Below, piece after piece: positions 35,566 to 43,570 of a stretch of DNA of 44,589 bases (positions within the stretch are counted from its first letter, which is position 1; each line of letters starts with the position of its first letter). The notes under the pieces were generated by a model. The model was not told the DNA's origin. It did not search any database and was given only the letters and a program-made list of their open reading frames with translations. Location of the stretch: positions 66,334-110,922 of the forward strand of contig CABYDK010000001.1 of the NCBI GenBank assembly GCA_902517735.1. The letters are read 5' to 3'. The position numbers were made by a program, and so were the translations under genes. The DNA is from an uncultured Pelagibacteraceae bacterium. GTDB lineage: Bacteria > Pseudomonadota > Alphaproteobacteria > Pelagibacterales > Pelagibacteraceae.

Positions 35566-36483
35566 TTATTGTTCACAATAAAACCTGGATCCACCTATTA
35601 GATTTTCTGCTGCCTTTTCCTGTGATGGGGTTAATTCATAATAAAGATCTACTTGCATATTGTATAAGTCAATTTCATTATTAAGTTCAGAACTTGATAC
35701 TTCAAAATCTTTTATCTCGTTTTCCAACTTACCAAATTTTGATTTTAAATTGATTAATTTATTGAACTGACTATCATTTAATTTGAAAATTAAATATCTT
35801 AATTCTCTCTTGCCATTATCCTCTGGATATAAATTTGCATATGTAAGATCTTTTTCTCCTTCAAAGTCGTTTGCAATAAAAAAGGCAATGTGTTCTCCAA
35901 AAGACTTTGCAAAATATATTGTACTTAATTCAAAACCCATATTCATATCCATCACCTCTTTTACGACAATATATTCTTTGTTAATTTCTTTGATTATCTC
36001 CAAATTCGATTTAAATTTAGTTTCGGGATCTTGGCATTGAAATATATCTTTTTCGCTAAAATTACCTTTTGAAAAATCTACTGATTTACCAACTCTCTCA
36101 CAGTTCAAATTTATTTTTATAGGATTAGCAGGGATCAAAGAAAAGGTATCATCATTTTTCACCGCTTCCATAGATTTTGGTGAAAGGAGATCAATATTAT
36201 CAACTCTTATCAATTCAATTGTATCCGTATTTAAATTTACTGTAAAAAAATAAGCATTCCAAATTGAACCTTCTACATTGGTAAATGATGCTGCCTTTAT
36301 AATTTTATTTGTTGAACCTTTCTCAAAGGGATATTGATTAACTTTTTTTTTAATCAAATCTACGTCAAAACTTCCACCAAACTTTGCCCCTGAGGGATAT
36401 TTGCAATCTAAATTAATTACTTCTGAGAAACCAACCTTACAAAAAAAACATAAAAAAACAGAAATTATGAATATCTTTTTCAT
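35566..36483 (-). CDS. Secreted protein of unknown function (cassette 1)
   Basis: A 305-residue exported protein. The signal peptide is MKKIFIISVFLCFFCKVGFS, cleaved near residue 20. The mature part has four widely spaced cysteines (NLDCKYP, NLNCERV, FQCQDP, FYCEQ at the C-terminus), enough for two disulfides in the periplasm. A short helical segment rich in Lys and Glu lies near 240-265. No family is recognised. It is the only gene between two copies of the ssrA-end core, in the opposite direction to ssrA. Confidence 0.75.
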   Translation of the reverse strand: MKKIFIISVFLCFFCKVGFSEVINLDCKYPSGAKFGGSFDVDLIKKKVNQYPFEKGSTNKIIKAASFTNVEGSIWNAYFFTVNLNTDTIELIRVDNIDLLSPKSMEAVKNDDTFSLIPANPIKINLNCERVGKSVDFSKGNFSEKDIFQCQDPETKFKSNLEIIKEINKEYIVVKEVMDMNMGFELSTIYFAKSFGEHIAFFIANDFEGEKDLTYANLYPEDNGKRELRYLIFKLNDSQFNKLINLKSKFGKLENEIKDFEVSSSELNNEIDLYNMQVDLYYELTPSQEKAAENLIGGSRFYCEQ

Positions 36484-36505
36484 ATTTAAACATTACCCCA
36501 ATTCT

Positions 36506-36514
36506 CAATGAAGT
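36506..36514 (+). repeat. CAATGAAGT, single copy, 23 bases before the cassette 1 gene
   Basis: Placed like the copy at 37254, which lies 22 bases before the cassette 2 gene. Confidence 0.55.
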
Positions 36515-36549
36515 CTAGAAACAGAGTTTTTGAAAAAAGGTCAAACTTT

Positions 36550-36570
36550 CAATGAAATCTTCAATGAAGT
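36550..36570 (+). repeat. Paired direct repeat on a 12-base pitch, right end of cassette 1
   Basis: CAATGAAAT at 36550 and CAATGAAGT at 36562. The same pair with the same 12-base pitch occurs at 37306/37318. Such pairs are typical of integrase arm sites or of two-component regulator sites. Confidence 0.6.
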
Positions 36571-36591
36571 ATTTAAATAAACTAGGTATTT

Positions 36592-36600
36592 TGGTATGAT
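36592..36600 (+). promoter_or_regulatory. Extended -10-like element before core B
   Basis: TGGTATGAT fits an extended -10. A start near 36607 would place core B at the very beginning of a rightward transcript. No good -35 is seen. Confidence 0.35.
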
Positions 36601-36612
36601 TTGGTTCTCGGG

Positions 36613-36630
36613 GGACACAGAACGCCCCCT
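36613..36630 (+). repeat. ssrA 3'-end core, copy B (imperfect)
   Basis: Contains ACAGAACGCCCC exactly (36617-36628); of the 18 core bases, four differ from copies A and C (CA becomes AC near the left, TT becomes CT at the right, one of these shared). It can form a GGGGG/CCCCC hairpin (36610-36630). Confidence 0.6.
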
Positions 36631-36653
36631 AACAACTATTTAGCATTAATTTT

Positions 36654-37232
36654 TTAACTCATTGATAATAAGAATAAATTAAACTCTCTTGAGTTAATTG
36701 ATATGCTAAAATTATCTCCCCAGTTTCTTGTAGTTTCTATTTCTTTGCTCCAGTCTGTACATTCTATTCTGATTGCTGGACCTTTACTTGGGTGTTCATT
36801 AAGAAAAAAATCAAAACCTACAAGCAAACTTTTCTTTGAAGGGTCACTCCAATGCTTAATTGGGTTCTCAAAAGTCCCTCTTTTATTTAGTTCTGCTTTA
36901 GGAAATAATTTTTTATATTTTTTAATTTTATTTTCCATTAAAATTTGACATTCATTGAATTTGATAAATCTACCATCGTCTATACTTCCAATAGTATAGT
37001 TCGGATCATTATTTTTGATATTTATTTGCGCTCCATCAACAAAAATCATAAAATAATTGTCTTTAGGGTAAATTAATCTTTTTTTACTTTCTATTAAATC
37101 TTTGTCAAAATACTTAAGAGCACTATCGCCTATTTTAATACCTTTGTCGCTGACTAATATATCGTTCGCAAATGAATTTTTAGAATTGATAAATATAAAT
37201 ATAAAAAAGATGTATATAAATATTTTTTTCAT
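36654..37232 (-). CDS. Secreted protein of unknown function (cassette 2)
   Basis: A 192-residue exported protein with signal peptide MKKIFIYIFFIFIFINSKNSFA, cleaved near residue 22. The mature start has GIKIGDSALKYF, which from memory resembles small secreted proteins common in SAR11 genomes (unverified). Two cysteines (FNECQIL and RIECTDW) may pair. It is unlike the cassette 1 protein in sequence, but shares orientation, export signal and flanks with it. Confidence 0.72.
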   Translation of the reverse strand: MKKIFIYIFFIFIFINSKNSFANDILVSDKGIKIGDSALKYFDKDLIESKKRLIYPKDNYFMIFVDGAQINIKNNDPNYTIGSIDDGRFIKFNECQILMENKIKKYKKLFPKAELNKRGTFENPIKHWSDPSKKSLLVGFDFFLNEHPSKGPAIRIECTDWSKEIETTRNWGDNFSISINSREFNLFLLSMS

Positions 37233-37253
37233 GAAATACCCTATCTAAATTTA

Positions 37254-37260
37254 CAATGAA
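37254..37260 (+). repeat. CAATGAA, single copy, 22 bases before the cassette 2 gene
   Basis: Followed by TC rather than GT, so only seven bases are kept. The position relative to the ATG matches the copy in cassette 1. Confidence 0.45.
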
Positions 37261-37305
37261 TCACTAGAGCGAAAAAGCAACTGGAAAGAAAATAAGTCAT
37301 TCTGA

Positions 37306-37326
37306 CAATGAAGTTTACAATGAAGT
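37306..37326 (+). repeat. Paired direct repeat on a 12-base pitch, right end of cassette 2
   Basis: CAATGAAGT at 37306 and 37318, identical copies. It lies 57 bases left of core C, against 55 bases for the cassette 1 pair. Confidence 0.65.
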
Positions 37327-37355
37327 AGTTTTAATAAGTAAGCAAATATGCTATT

Positions 37356-37361
37356 TATAAT
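37356..37361 (+). promoter_or_regulatory. -10-like TATAAT before core C and the methyltransferase gene
   Basis: A perfect TATAAT would start transcription near 37368, at the edge of core C, and lead into the gene at 37395. No strong -35 is seen. Confidence 0.4.
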
Positions 37362-37370
37362 CTATTGCCG

Positions 37371-37388
37371 GGCAACAGAACGCCCCTT
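37371..37388 (+). repeat. ssrA 3'-end core, copy C (exact)
   Basis: Identical over 18 bases to the ssrA end at 35449-35466, nearly 2 kb away. It ends seven bases before the methyltransferase ATG. GGGC and GCCC form short inverted arms around AACAGAAC. Confidence 0.75.
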
Positions 37389-37394
37389 TAAAAT

Positions 37395-38195
37395 ATGAGT
37401 ACTCGGGAATTATTTTTACAAAGTAAAGGATATACAACAAAATGGGAAAAATATTTTGATGTATATGATGGTGTTTTCGAAAAATTTAAAAATAAAAAAA
37501 TAACATTTGTAGAAGTGGGTGTACTTAATGGTGAATCTTTACAAATGTGGAGAAAGTATTTTAATCCTGATTCAAGAATCATTGGGATTGATTTTAATCC
37601 AGAATGTAAAAAGTTCGAAAAAAATGGAATTGAAATTTTTATTGGTGATCAATCCGATGATAAATTTTGGGATGAGTTTTATAAAAAAATTGGAAAAATT
37701 GATATATTACTAGATGATGGGGGACATACTAATACGCAACAAATAATAACCACAGTAAAATCTTTACCAAATATAAATGATGATGGCATTTTAATGATTG
37801 AAGATACGCACACTTCATACATGCAAGAATTCGGAAATCCTAATAAATATAGTTTTATTAATTTTACAAAAAAAATTATTGATGATGTAAATTTTAAATA
37901 TCCAAATTTAGGAAACTTTAAAGTTTCTCTTAACAATTATGTATACTCAATACAGTATTTTGAAAGTATTGTAATATTTCATATTAATACAAAAAAAACT
38001 AATATTAATAAAAAAATTAAAAATAAATCTATTGATAATGATATTATTACAGATTTTAGATACCACGACTCCATCGTACCAAAATTGTTAAAAAATAAAA
38101 TAATCTATAAATTTAGATATCTTAAAAAATATTCTTTTATAAAATTTTGTTACAATTTTATTTCAAAATTAATTATTTATTCAAATAACTATTAA
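37395..38195 (+). CDS. Class I SAM-dependent methyltransferase (O-methyltransferase-like)
   Basis: A 266-residue enzyme. Motif I is FVEVGVLNGESLQMW (about 38-52), followed by IIGIDFNPEC, IDILLDDGGHTNTQQ and MIEDTHTSY. These blocks resemble macrolide/sugar O-methyltransferases and cephalosporin-hydroxylase-like proteins. The last 60 residues are very rich in Lys, Asn and Ile. It begins seven bases after core C with no ribosome site, so its expression must rely on sequence within the cassette arm. The target may be a surface sugar or small molecule. Confidence 0.75.
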   Translation: MSTRELFLQSKGYTTKWEKYFDVYDGVFEKFKNKKITFVEVGVLNGESLQMWRKYFNPDSRIIGIDFNPECKKFEKNGIEIFIGDQSDDKFWDEFYKKIGKIDILLDDGGHTNTQQIITTVKSLPNINDDGILMIEDTHTSYMQEFGNPNKYSFINFTKKIIDDVNFKYPNLGNFKVSLNNYVYSIQYFESIVIFHINTKKTNINKKIKNKSIDNDIITDFRYHDSIVPKLLKNKIIYKFRYLKKYSFIKFCYNFISKLIIYSNNY

Positions 38196-38225
38196 TTAAA
38201 ATACCAATCATCAAAAGTTTATTTA

Positions 38226-39200
38226 CTAACTAAGTCTATCATAATCATCTTTAAATAATGACAGATATTTCTTTTCTTCCTTAAAAGTCCCTGGAATTCT
38301 TAAATTGAGTTTTTTTAACTCTTTTAAAAAAGTATTTATTTCTTTTAAATATTCTCTGTAATTTGGAAAAACTTTTTTATCAACTATGATAATTAACATT
38401 CCCTCTTTTGAAAATAACCTACTTCCTTTATGTTTGCCAACTCTATAACTTGTTTTTCCCCCGCATAGAGCACCAATACATTCAATCGCTACACCTAAAT
38501 AAAAACTTTTGTACCAAAAAGGTCCTTCAGCAAATGTATTTAAAAAAGCACCATTTAATAAAAGTTTAACTGGATCATTAGTCCCTTTAGTTCTCTTGTC
38601 AAATCCAACAATTTTATCAAATTTTTCTTTATATTTATTTTTCAACCTTATAGCGTTTGTAGCAACAGTAGATGTAGAAGAATCATAGATAAAGTTTGTT
38701 CCAGGAATTCCTATAGCTAAAGGGTTGGTTCCGATTAGTGCCTTTTTAATTTTTTTAACACCTTGAGTTGGAGCTGTATTTTTCACCATTAATATAAGTT
38801 GATCATTTTTGATAATCTCAGGACAATAAGTTCTAAATGCTCCAACTTTTCCCGGATTTTTTGCTGAGTAAACACAAATACCATTTTGTTTAGCAATTTG
38901 GCTTGCTTTTTTTAAACAATTAAATGTATTTAAAAGACCTAATCCACCACCATTTTTTCCTTGAGAATAAAGAAAATTTTTTTTTTTCACTATATGATGT
39001 TTTGATATTCCATTTTTTAAATGTGGAGCAATAGAATGTAAAAAATAATGCAAACCATGAGTTAAGATTTCCATCTTTTCAGCTCTCACTATTATTTTTG
39101 AAATTATTTTAGCATTGTTAAGTGTTGTATATTTTAAGCAGTAATTAGTAATTTTACTTTCTAATTTATTAGATAAAATTTTAATGATTTTTTTTTTCAT
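38226..39200 (-). CDS. Ldh2/malate-dehydrogenase-fold oxidoreductase, degenerate active site
   Basis: A 324-residue protein of the family that includes AllD, YiaK and L-sulfolactate dehydrogenase. GTNPLAIGIPG and DSSTSTVATNAI match the NAD-binding blocks, and LTHG keeps H48. The second family histidine, in N-S-x-H-F-G, is replaced: the stretch reads NPGKVGAF with K118 in its place. It may be inactive or have changed specificity. It is the last gene of a three-gene unit with the nucleotidyltransferase and sulfotransferase-like genes. Confidence 0.68.
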   Translation of the reverse strand: MKKKIIKILSNKLESKITNYCLKYTTLNNAKIISKIIVRAEKMEILTHGLHYFLHSIAPHLKNGISKHHIVKKKNFLYSQGKNGGGLGLLNTFNCLKKASQIAKQNGICVYSAKNPGKVGAFRTYCPEIIKNDQLILMVKNTAPTQGVKKIKKALIGTNPLAIGIPGTNFIYDSSTSTVATNAIRLKNKYKEKFDKIVGFDKRTKGTNDPVKLLLNGAFLNTFAEGPFWYKSFYLGVAIECIGALCGGKTSYRVGKHKGSRLFSKEGMLIIIVDKKVFPNYREYLKEINTFLKELKKLNLRIPGTFKEEKKYLSLFKDDYDRLS

Positions 39201-39202
39201 TT

Positions 39203-39934
39203 CTATTTTAAATTTTTAAATATATCTAATTGTTTAGGTGTTTTTATTTTATTTCTAAGCTTTAACAAATCTTTTTTATTATCTATCTCAAACCAACATT
39301 TAGGGTTAATGTAACTAATTCTCATGTTTGATTTCTCTATAACTGCTTTGTATGCATAAGCAGGAAATAGATTTAAACATTTTTTTTTTATTAGTTGATT
39401 TATTTTTTTGAATAAAATGTTTGTATCCTTTTTAATGAAATAAGATATTTGAGCGCTTTCAGCATTACTTTGACTAGACTTAATATCTTTACCAATCTTT
39501 TTTATTACTTTTTTATCTAAAATTATATTCATTTCACCATTGGAATATTTTCTTCTTTTAATACCAAAAGAGATTGAACTTTTGAAGTTTACAACTTTTG
39601 ATAAATACCTTTTACTCAAAAAAATATCACCATTCATCAATATAATATTTGAATTATACAAATATTTTTTTGCTAAATATAATGAATAAATACTATTAGT
39701 GCTTCTAAATTTTTTGTTATGAATGTAATTAACCGATTTTCCAAGCTTATTTTTTATCATTTTAGATTTATAACCTGTAACAATATAAATTTTTTTTACA
39801 CCGATTTCTTTTAAACACGTAACCAAGTATTGTATTATTGTTGTATTTGCTACTTCAAGCAAAGATTTTGGTTTTTTCAAAGTAACGTCTTTTAACCTTT
39901 TTCCCATTCCTGCTGCTAATATAATTGCTTTCAT
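39203..39934 (-). CDS. Nucleotidyltransferase (LicC/PntC- or sugar-phosphate-type)
   Basis: A 243-residue NTP transferase. The N-terminal AIILAAGMGKRL (3-14) is the nucleotide loop, with K23 in KPKSLLEV. FRSTNSIYSLYLAKKYL and ILMNGDIFLS are typical of the choline-phosphate/aminoethylphosphonate cytidylyltransferase branch. It probably activates a sugar phosphate or phosphonate head group for surface decoration. Its start overlaps the sulfotransferase-like stop by four bases. Confidence 0.78.
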   Translation of the reverse strand: MKAIILAAGMGKRLKDVTLKKPKSLLEVANTTIIQYLVTCLKEIGVKKIYIVTGYKSKMIKNKLGKSVNYIHNKKFRSTNSIYSLYLAKKYLYNSNIILMNGDIFLSKRYLSKVVNFKSSISFGIKRRKYSNGEMNIILDKKVIKKIGKDIKSSQSNAESAQISYFIKKDTNILFKKINQLIKKKCLNLFPAYAYKAVIEKSNMRISYINPKCWFEIDNKKDLLKLRNKIKTPKQLDIFKNLK

Positions 39935-40860
39935 GAAAAACTTTTAATTTTATTTAAATAATATTCATAGCTATTTTTAATTTTTTCAATTTCAATTAAA
40001 TCTTTGCTCTCAATGTTAATTTTTTTATTTTCAATAGAACTTGCTGTTCTTTTCTTCAATTTTAAAAAATCTTTTTTTTCAATATTTAATTGGATATCTA
40101 ATTTTTGTAAAAAGCTATTACAGTATTCATAATTTTGATCTGCTTCATTTAAATGAAAAATTGCTAATTTCTTTTTATCAATTTTTGTTATTTCTTCGTA
40201 TATTTTTTTAATAGTATGATGCATGAAAATTGCTATTTTTATTTGACTAGATGAGCCTAGAAAAATTCTATTATCTGAGCCAAAATTTATGTACCTTCCA
40301 TAAAAATGATTAGGTTTATCTAAAAAAAGATCGGGTACTTTTGTGTAATATTTATTTATATCTAAATTAGGATTTTCTTTATACCAACTTTTATTTGTTA
40401 AAGAATAGAATAAACCGTAAAAATCTCTGACAATGATAACAAATTTATCTGGTTTTAATTTTTCTTCTAAAATCTTGATACCATGAGAGAAATATGGACT
40501 TGATATATAACTGGTATTACTGTTTTTCCAATCAGACAATGCTTCAGTTCTAATTAAATATAAAATTTTATTTAAATTGATATTCTTATTATGTGAACAA
40601 CTGTACCTGAAAATTGCCTCTTCTGTTCTGTTTCTTTCCCCAAACGCACTTACATTTTTACTATGATTGATTATGTCTACAAGCCATTTTCCTCCCCCTC
40701 TGCCTACTTGAGTTGCAAGGATAATCTTTTTTTGAGAAACAATTGTTTTATAAAGATCTTTAATTTTTTTTTCACTGAAATCTAAATATATATTTTTTTT
40801 TTGCGATTTTCTAAATTTATAACTGTAAAATTTAAATAGTAATTCCTTGAAAAGATTCAT
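39931..40860 (-). CDS. Sulfotransferase-family protein
   Basis: A 309-residue protein. ATQVGRGGGKWLVDII (about 49-64) has the form of the 5'-phosphosulfate-binding loop and KFVIIVRDFYGLFYSL that of the 3'-phosphate block, both of PAPS-dependent sulfotransferases. No membrane segment is seen. It likely sulfates a saccharide or lipid, but the acceptor is unknown. It is the first gene of the unit, 49 bases downstream of ppdK, and very rich in Lys and Ile. Confidence 0.7.
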   Translation of the reverse strand: MNLFKELLFKFYSYKFRKSQKKNIYLDFSEKKIKDLYKTIVSQKKIILATQVGRGGGKWLVDIINHSKNVSAFGERNRTEEAIFRYSCSHNKNINLNKILYLIRTEALSDWKNSNTSYISSPYFSHGIKILEEKLKPDKFVIIVRDFYGLFYSLTNKSWYKENPNLDINKYYTKVPDLFLDKPNHFYGRYINFGSDNRIFLGSSSQIKIAIFMHHTIKKIYEEITKIDKKKLAIFHLNEADQNYEYCNSFLQKLDIQLNIEKKDFLKLKKRTASSIENKKINIESKDLIEIEKIKNSYEYYLNKIKSFS

Positions 40861-40909
40861 TTATTTTATTTTTCTAATAGAAGTAATTTTAAGAAATTTA
40901 TCAAATATT

Positions 40910-43570
40910 TTAATCTTGTTTAATTTCTGCTTGAGCTGCGGTAAGTCTCGCTATTGGCACTCTGTAAGGAGAGCAAGAAACATAGTTCAAACCTACTTTA
41001 GAACAAAAAAATATACTTTTTGGATCACCTCCATGTTCACCACAAATTCCTAATTTAATATTTTTGTTTTGTTTTTTTCCTTTTAATACTGCAATTTCGA
41101 TCAAATCCTCTACACCCTCATCAATTGAAATAAATGGATCAATAGAAAAAATTTTATTATCAATATAATCATTCAAAAACTTTCCACTATCATCTCTGCT
41201 AATTCCAAAGGTTGTTTGAGTTAAATCATTAGTACCAAAACTAAAAAATTCAGCATGCTTTGCTATATCTTTTGCTTTAATTGCCGCTCTAGGTAATTCA
41301 ATCATAGTCCCAACTATGTAATCTATTTTCATTTTATTTTCTCTCTGAACTTTTTTGGCAATATTTTGAACTAAATCTTTCATAATCTTTATTTCAGCTT
41401 CTGTAGAAACTAAAGGTATCATTATTTCGGGAAAAGCTGCTTTTATTTTCTTATTTTTTAATTCAATAAGAGCCTCAAAAATTGCACGACATTGCATTTC
41501 ATATATTTCAGGATAAGAAATGCCTAGTCTACATCCTCTGTGTCCAAGCATGGGATTTTGTTCATGTAGTTCTGATATTCTTGATTTTACCTCTTTGGCG
41601 TCTACACCTACGACGTTAGCGACTTCTAAAATTTCTTTGTCAGAATTAGGTAAAAATTCGTGTAAAGGTGGATCCAATAACCTAACAGTTACTGGTAATC
41701 CTCCCATTATTTTAAAAATTTCCATAAAGTCTTTTTTTTGATGAGGCAATAATTTTGTAAGAGCTTTGGCTCTATCTTCTTTTGTTTTAGACAAAATCAT
41801 TTCTCTTACAGATAAAATCCTCTCTTCATCAAAAAACATGTGTTCTGTCCTACAAAGCCCAATTCCTTCAGCCCCGAAATCTCTTGCTGTTTTTGTATCT
41901 AATGGAGTTTCTGAATTTGTTCTAACTTTAAGTTTTCTTATACTATCAGCCCAGCTCATTAATTTTGAAAAGTCACCAGAAATTTCTGGTTTAACAGTCG
42001 GTACTTTACCTAAAATGATTCTTCCAGATGAACCATCAATAGTGATTATATCTCCTTCTTTAACTTCCAAATTAGAAGTTTTAAAGATTTTTTTTTCGTA
42101 ATTTATATCTATTTCACTTGATCCCGACACACATGGTCTTCCCATCCCTCTTGCAACAACAGCTGCATGACTTGTCATACCGCCTCTAGCAGTTAATATA
42201 CCTTTTGCGGCGTGCATACCCTGTATATCCTCAGGTGATGTTTCTACCCTAACTAAAATTGTATCTTGCATCATATCATTTAATCTTTGCGCCTCCTCTG
42301 AAGTAAAAACAACTTTTCCACTTGCAGCTCCTGGAGATGCTGGAAGGCCATTTGCAATAACTTTAATTTGACTTTTTTCATTTAAAGTTGGGTGAAGTAA
42401 AGTATCTAAGGAGTTAGGATCTATCCTTAAAATAGCCTGTTTTTTAGTTATTAATTTTTCCTTAACCATATCAACAGCAATTTTCACTGCTGACTTTGAA
42501 GTTCTTTTGCCAGATCTTGTTTGTAAAATCCACAATTTACCATTTTCAACAGTAAACTCTACATCTTGCATATCTTTATAATGATTTTCTAATTTCTTTA
42601 AGATTTTTTCTAATTGTCTATAAACATTTATCATCATCTCTTCCATAGATGCATCTTTAACATTAGCCGCTTTACGTGCTTTTTTAGTTATATATTGTGG
42701 TGTTCTAGTACCTGCAACTACATCTTCACCCTGAGCATTAATTAAATATTCTCCATAAATATCATTGGACCCATCTGATGGATTTCTTGTAAAGACTACT
42801 CCAGTAGCACAATCATTTCCCATATTTCCAAAAACCATAGATTGAACATTAACAGCTGTTCCCCAGTCAGAGGGGATCTGATTCAATTTTCTATATATTT
42901 TTGCTCTATTGCTTTCCCAGGATAAAAAAACTGCACTAATTGCACCTATCAATTGATCATAAACATTTTGAGGAAAATCTTTATTTGTTTTTTCTTTAAC
43001 AATTTTTTTAAAATCACCTATGAGTCCATCCCAATCATTCTCATCAAGTTCAGTATCTAACAAAACCCCTTTGGTTAACTTATAATTTTCTATTAATTCC
43101 TCAAAAAGATGACTTTCTACACCCATTACCACATTTCCATACATTTGAATAAATCTTCTATAACTATCTTTAGCAAATCTTCCATTTGAAGTTTTTTTTG
43201 ATAGAGCAATTACAGTTTTATCATTTAATCCAAGATTTAGTATTGTATCCATCATCCCAGGCATAGAAACTCTTGCTCCAGATCTTACTGATAATAAAAG
43301 TGGATTTTTTAAGTCTCCAAACTTTTTTTTAACGCCTTTTTCAATTTTTTTGAGTTCTAATTTTATTTGCTTGGCGATTTTAGAGCTAAGTTTTTTTTTA
43401 CTTCTATAAAATAATTCACAAGCATTTGTTGAAATTGTGAAACCTGGAGGAACTGGAAGACCAATTCTACCCATTTCTGAAAGATTAGCACCCTTTCCTC
43501 CTAAAATATTTTTAGGATTTTTAATTTTTTTTACATCTTTCGAATTAAAATTAAAAATTAATTTACTCAT
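40910..43570 (-). CDS. ppdK: Pyruvate, phosphate dikinase
   Basis: Interconverts pyruvate, ATP and Pi with PEP, AMP and PPi; 886 residues. The ATP-grasp domain has the early GGKGANLSEM motif (24-33). The swivelling phosphohistidine is H468 (GGMTSHAAVVARG) and the catalytic cysteine C843 (GICGEHGGDP) in the PEP-binding barrel. The enzyme is full length. Its ATG overlaps the glyS stop by eight bases, an arrangement seen in other alphaproteobacteria. Confidence 0.97.
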   Translation of the reverse strand: MSKLIFNFNSKDVKKIKNPKNILGGKGANLSEMGRIGLPVPPGFTISTNACELFYRSKKKLSSKIAKQIKLELKKIEKGVKKKFGDLKNPLLLSVRSGARVSMPGMMDTILNLGLNDKTVIALSKKTSNGRFAKDSYRRFIQMYGNVVMGVESHLFEELIENYKLTKGVLLDTELDENDWDGLIGDFKKIVKEKTNKDFPQNVYDQLIGAISAVFLSWESNRAKIYRKLNQIPSDWGTAVNVQSMVFGNMGNDCATGVVFTRNPSDGSNDIYGEYLINAQGEDVVAGTRTPQYITKKARKAANVKDASMEEMMINVYRQLEKILKKLENHYKDMQDVEFTVENGKLWILQTRSGKRTSKSAVKIAVDMVKEKLITKKQAILRIDPNSLDTLLHPTLNEKSQIKVIANGLPASPGAASGKVVFTSEEAQRLNDMMQDTILVRVETSPEDIQGMHAAKGILTARGGMTSHAAVVARGMGRPCVSGSSEIDINYEKKIFKTSNLEVKEGDIITIDGSSGRIILGKVPTVKPEISGDFSKLMSWADSIRKLKVRTNSETPLDTKTARDFGAEGIGLCRTEHMFFDEERILSVREMILSKTKEDRAKALTKLLPHQKKDFMEIFKIMGGLPVTVRLLDPPLHEFLPNSDKEILEVANVVGVDAKEVKSRISELHEQNPMLGHRGCRLGISYPEIYEMQCRAIFEALIELKNKKIKAAFPEIMIPLVSTEAEIKIMKDLVQNIAKKVQRENKMKIDYIVGTMIELPRAAIKAKDIAKHAEFFSFGTNDLTQTTFGISRDDSGKFLNDYIDNKIFSIDPFISIDEGVEDLIEIAVLKGKKQNKNIKLGICGEHGGDPKSIFFCSKVGLNYVSCSPYRVPIARLTAAQAEIKQD

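Larger units (their letters stand above)
35465..36630. mobile_element. Candidate one-gene cassette 1 at the ssrA 3' end
   Basis: About 1.2 kb between ssrA core copies A and B. It holds a single minus-strand gene for a secreted unknown protein. The left end has one CAATGAAGT (35512). The right end has one 23 bases before the ATG (36506) and a pair at 36550 and 36562, 55 bases before core B. The short left gap (35467-35565) holds nothing else that I can support beyond an AT palindrome near 35545. No integrase is encoded. The mobile nature is inferred from the repeats. Confidence 0.45.
36629..37388. mobile_element. Candidate one-gene cassette 2
   Basis: About 0.76 kb between core copies B and C. 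It repeats the plan of cassette 1: one minus-strand secreted-protein gene, a single CAATGAA 22 bases before its ATG, a repeat pair on a 12-base pitch, then the core 57 bases later. The left arm lacks a direct copy; an inverted CAATGAG lies across the gene's stop. No integrase is present. Confidence 0.45.

Noticed and set aside
36654..36664. Inverted CAATGAG at the end of the cassette 2 gene as a left arm site
   Set aside because: Only seven bases, opposite orientation and inside the stop region; chance is likely.
35512..37326. CAATGAAGT copies as a CRISPR array
   Set aside because: The repeats are nine bases, irregularly spaced apart from two pairs, have no uniform spacers, and no cas gene is present.
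37388..37936. Minus-strand frames opposite the methyltransferase gene
   Set aside because: The plus frame holds recognisable SAM-binding motifs; the minus frames do not and start inside it.
35467..40909. Integrase, transposase or phage gene in the accessory region
   Set aside because: Every reading frame of useful length was considered and none shows recombinase motifs, so no autonomous mobile element is claimed.
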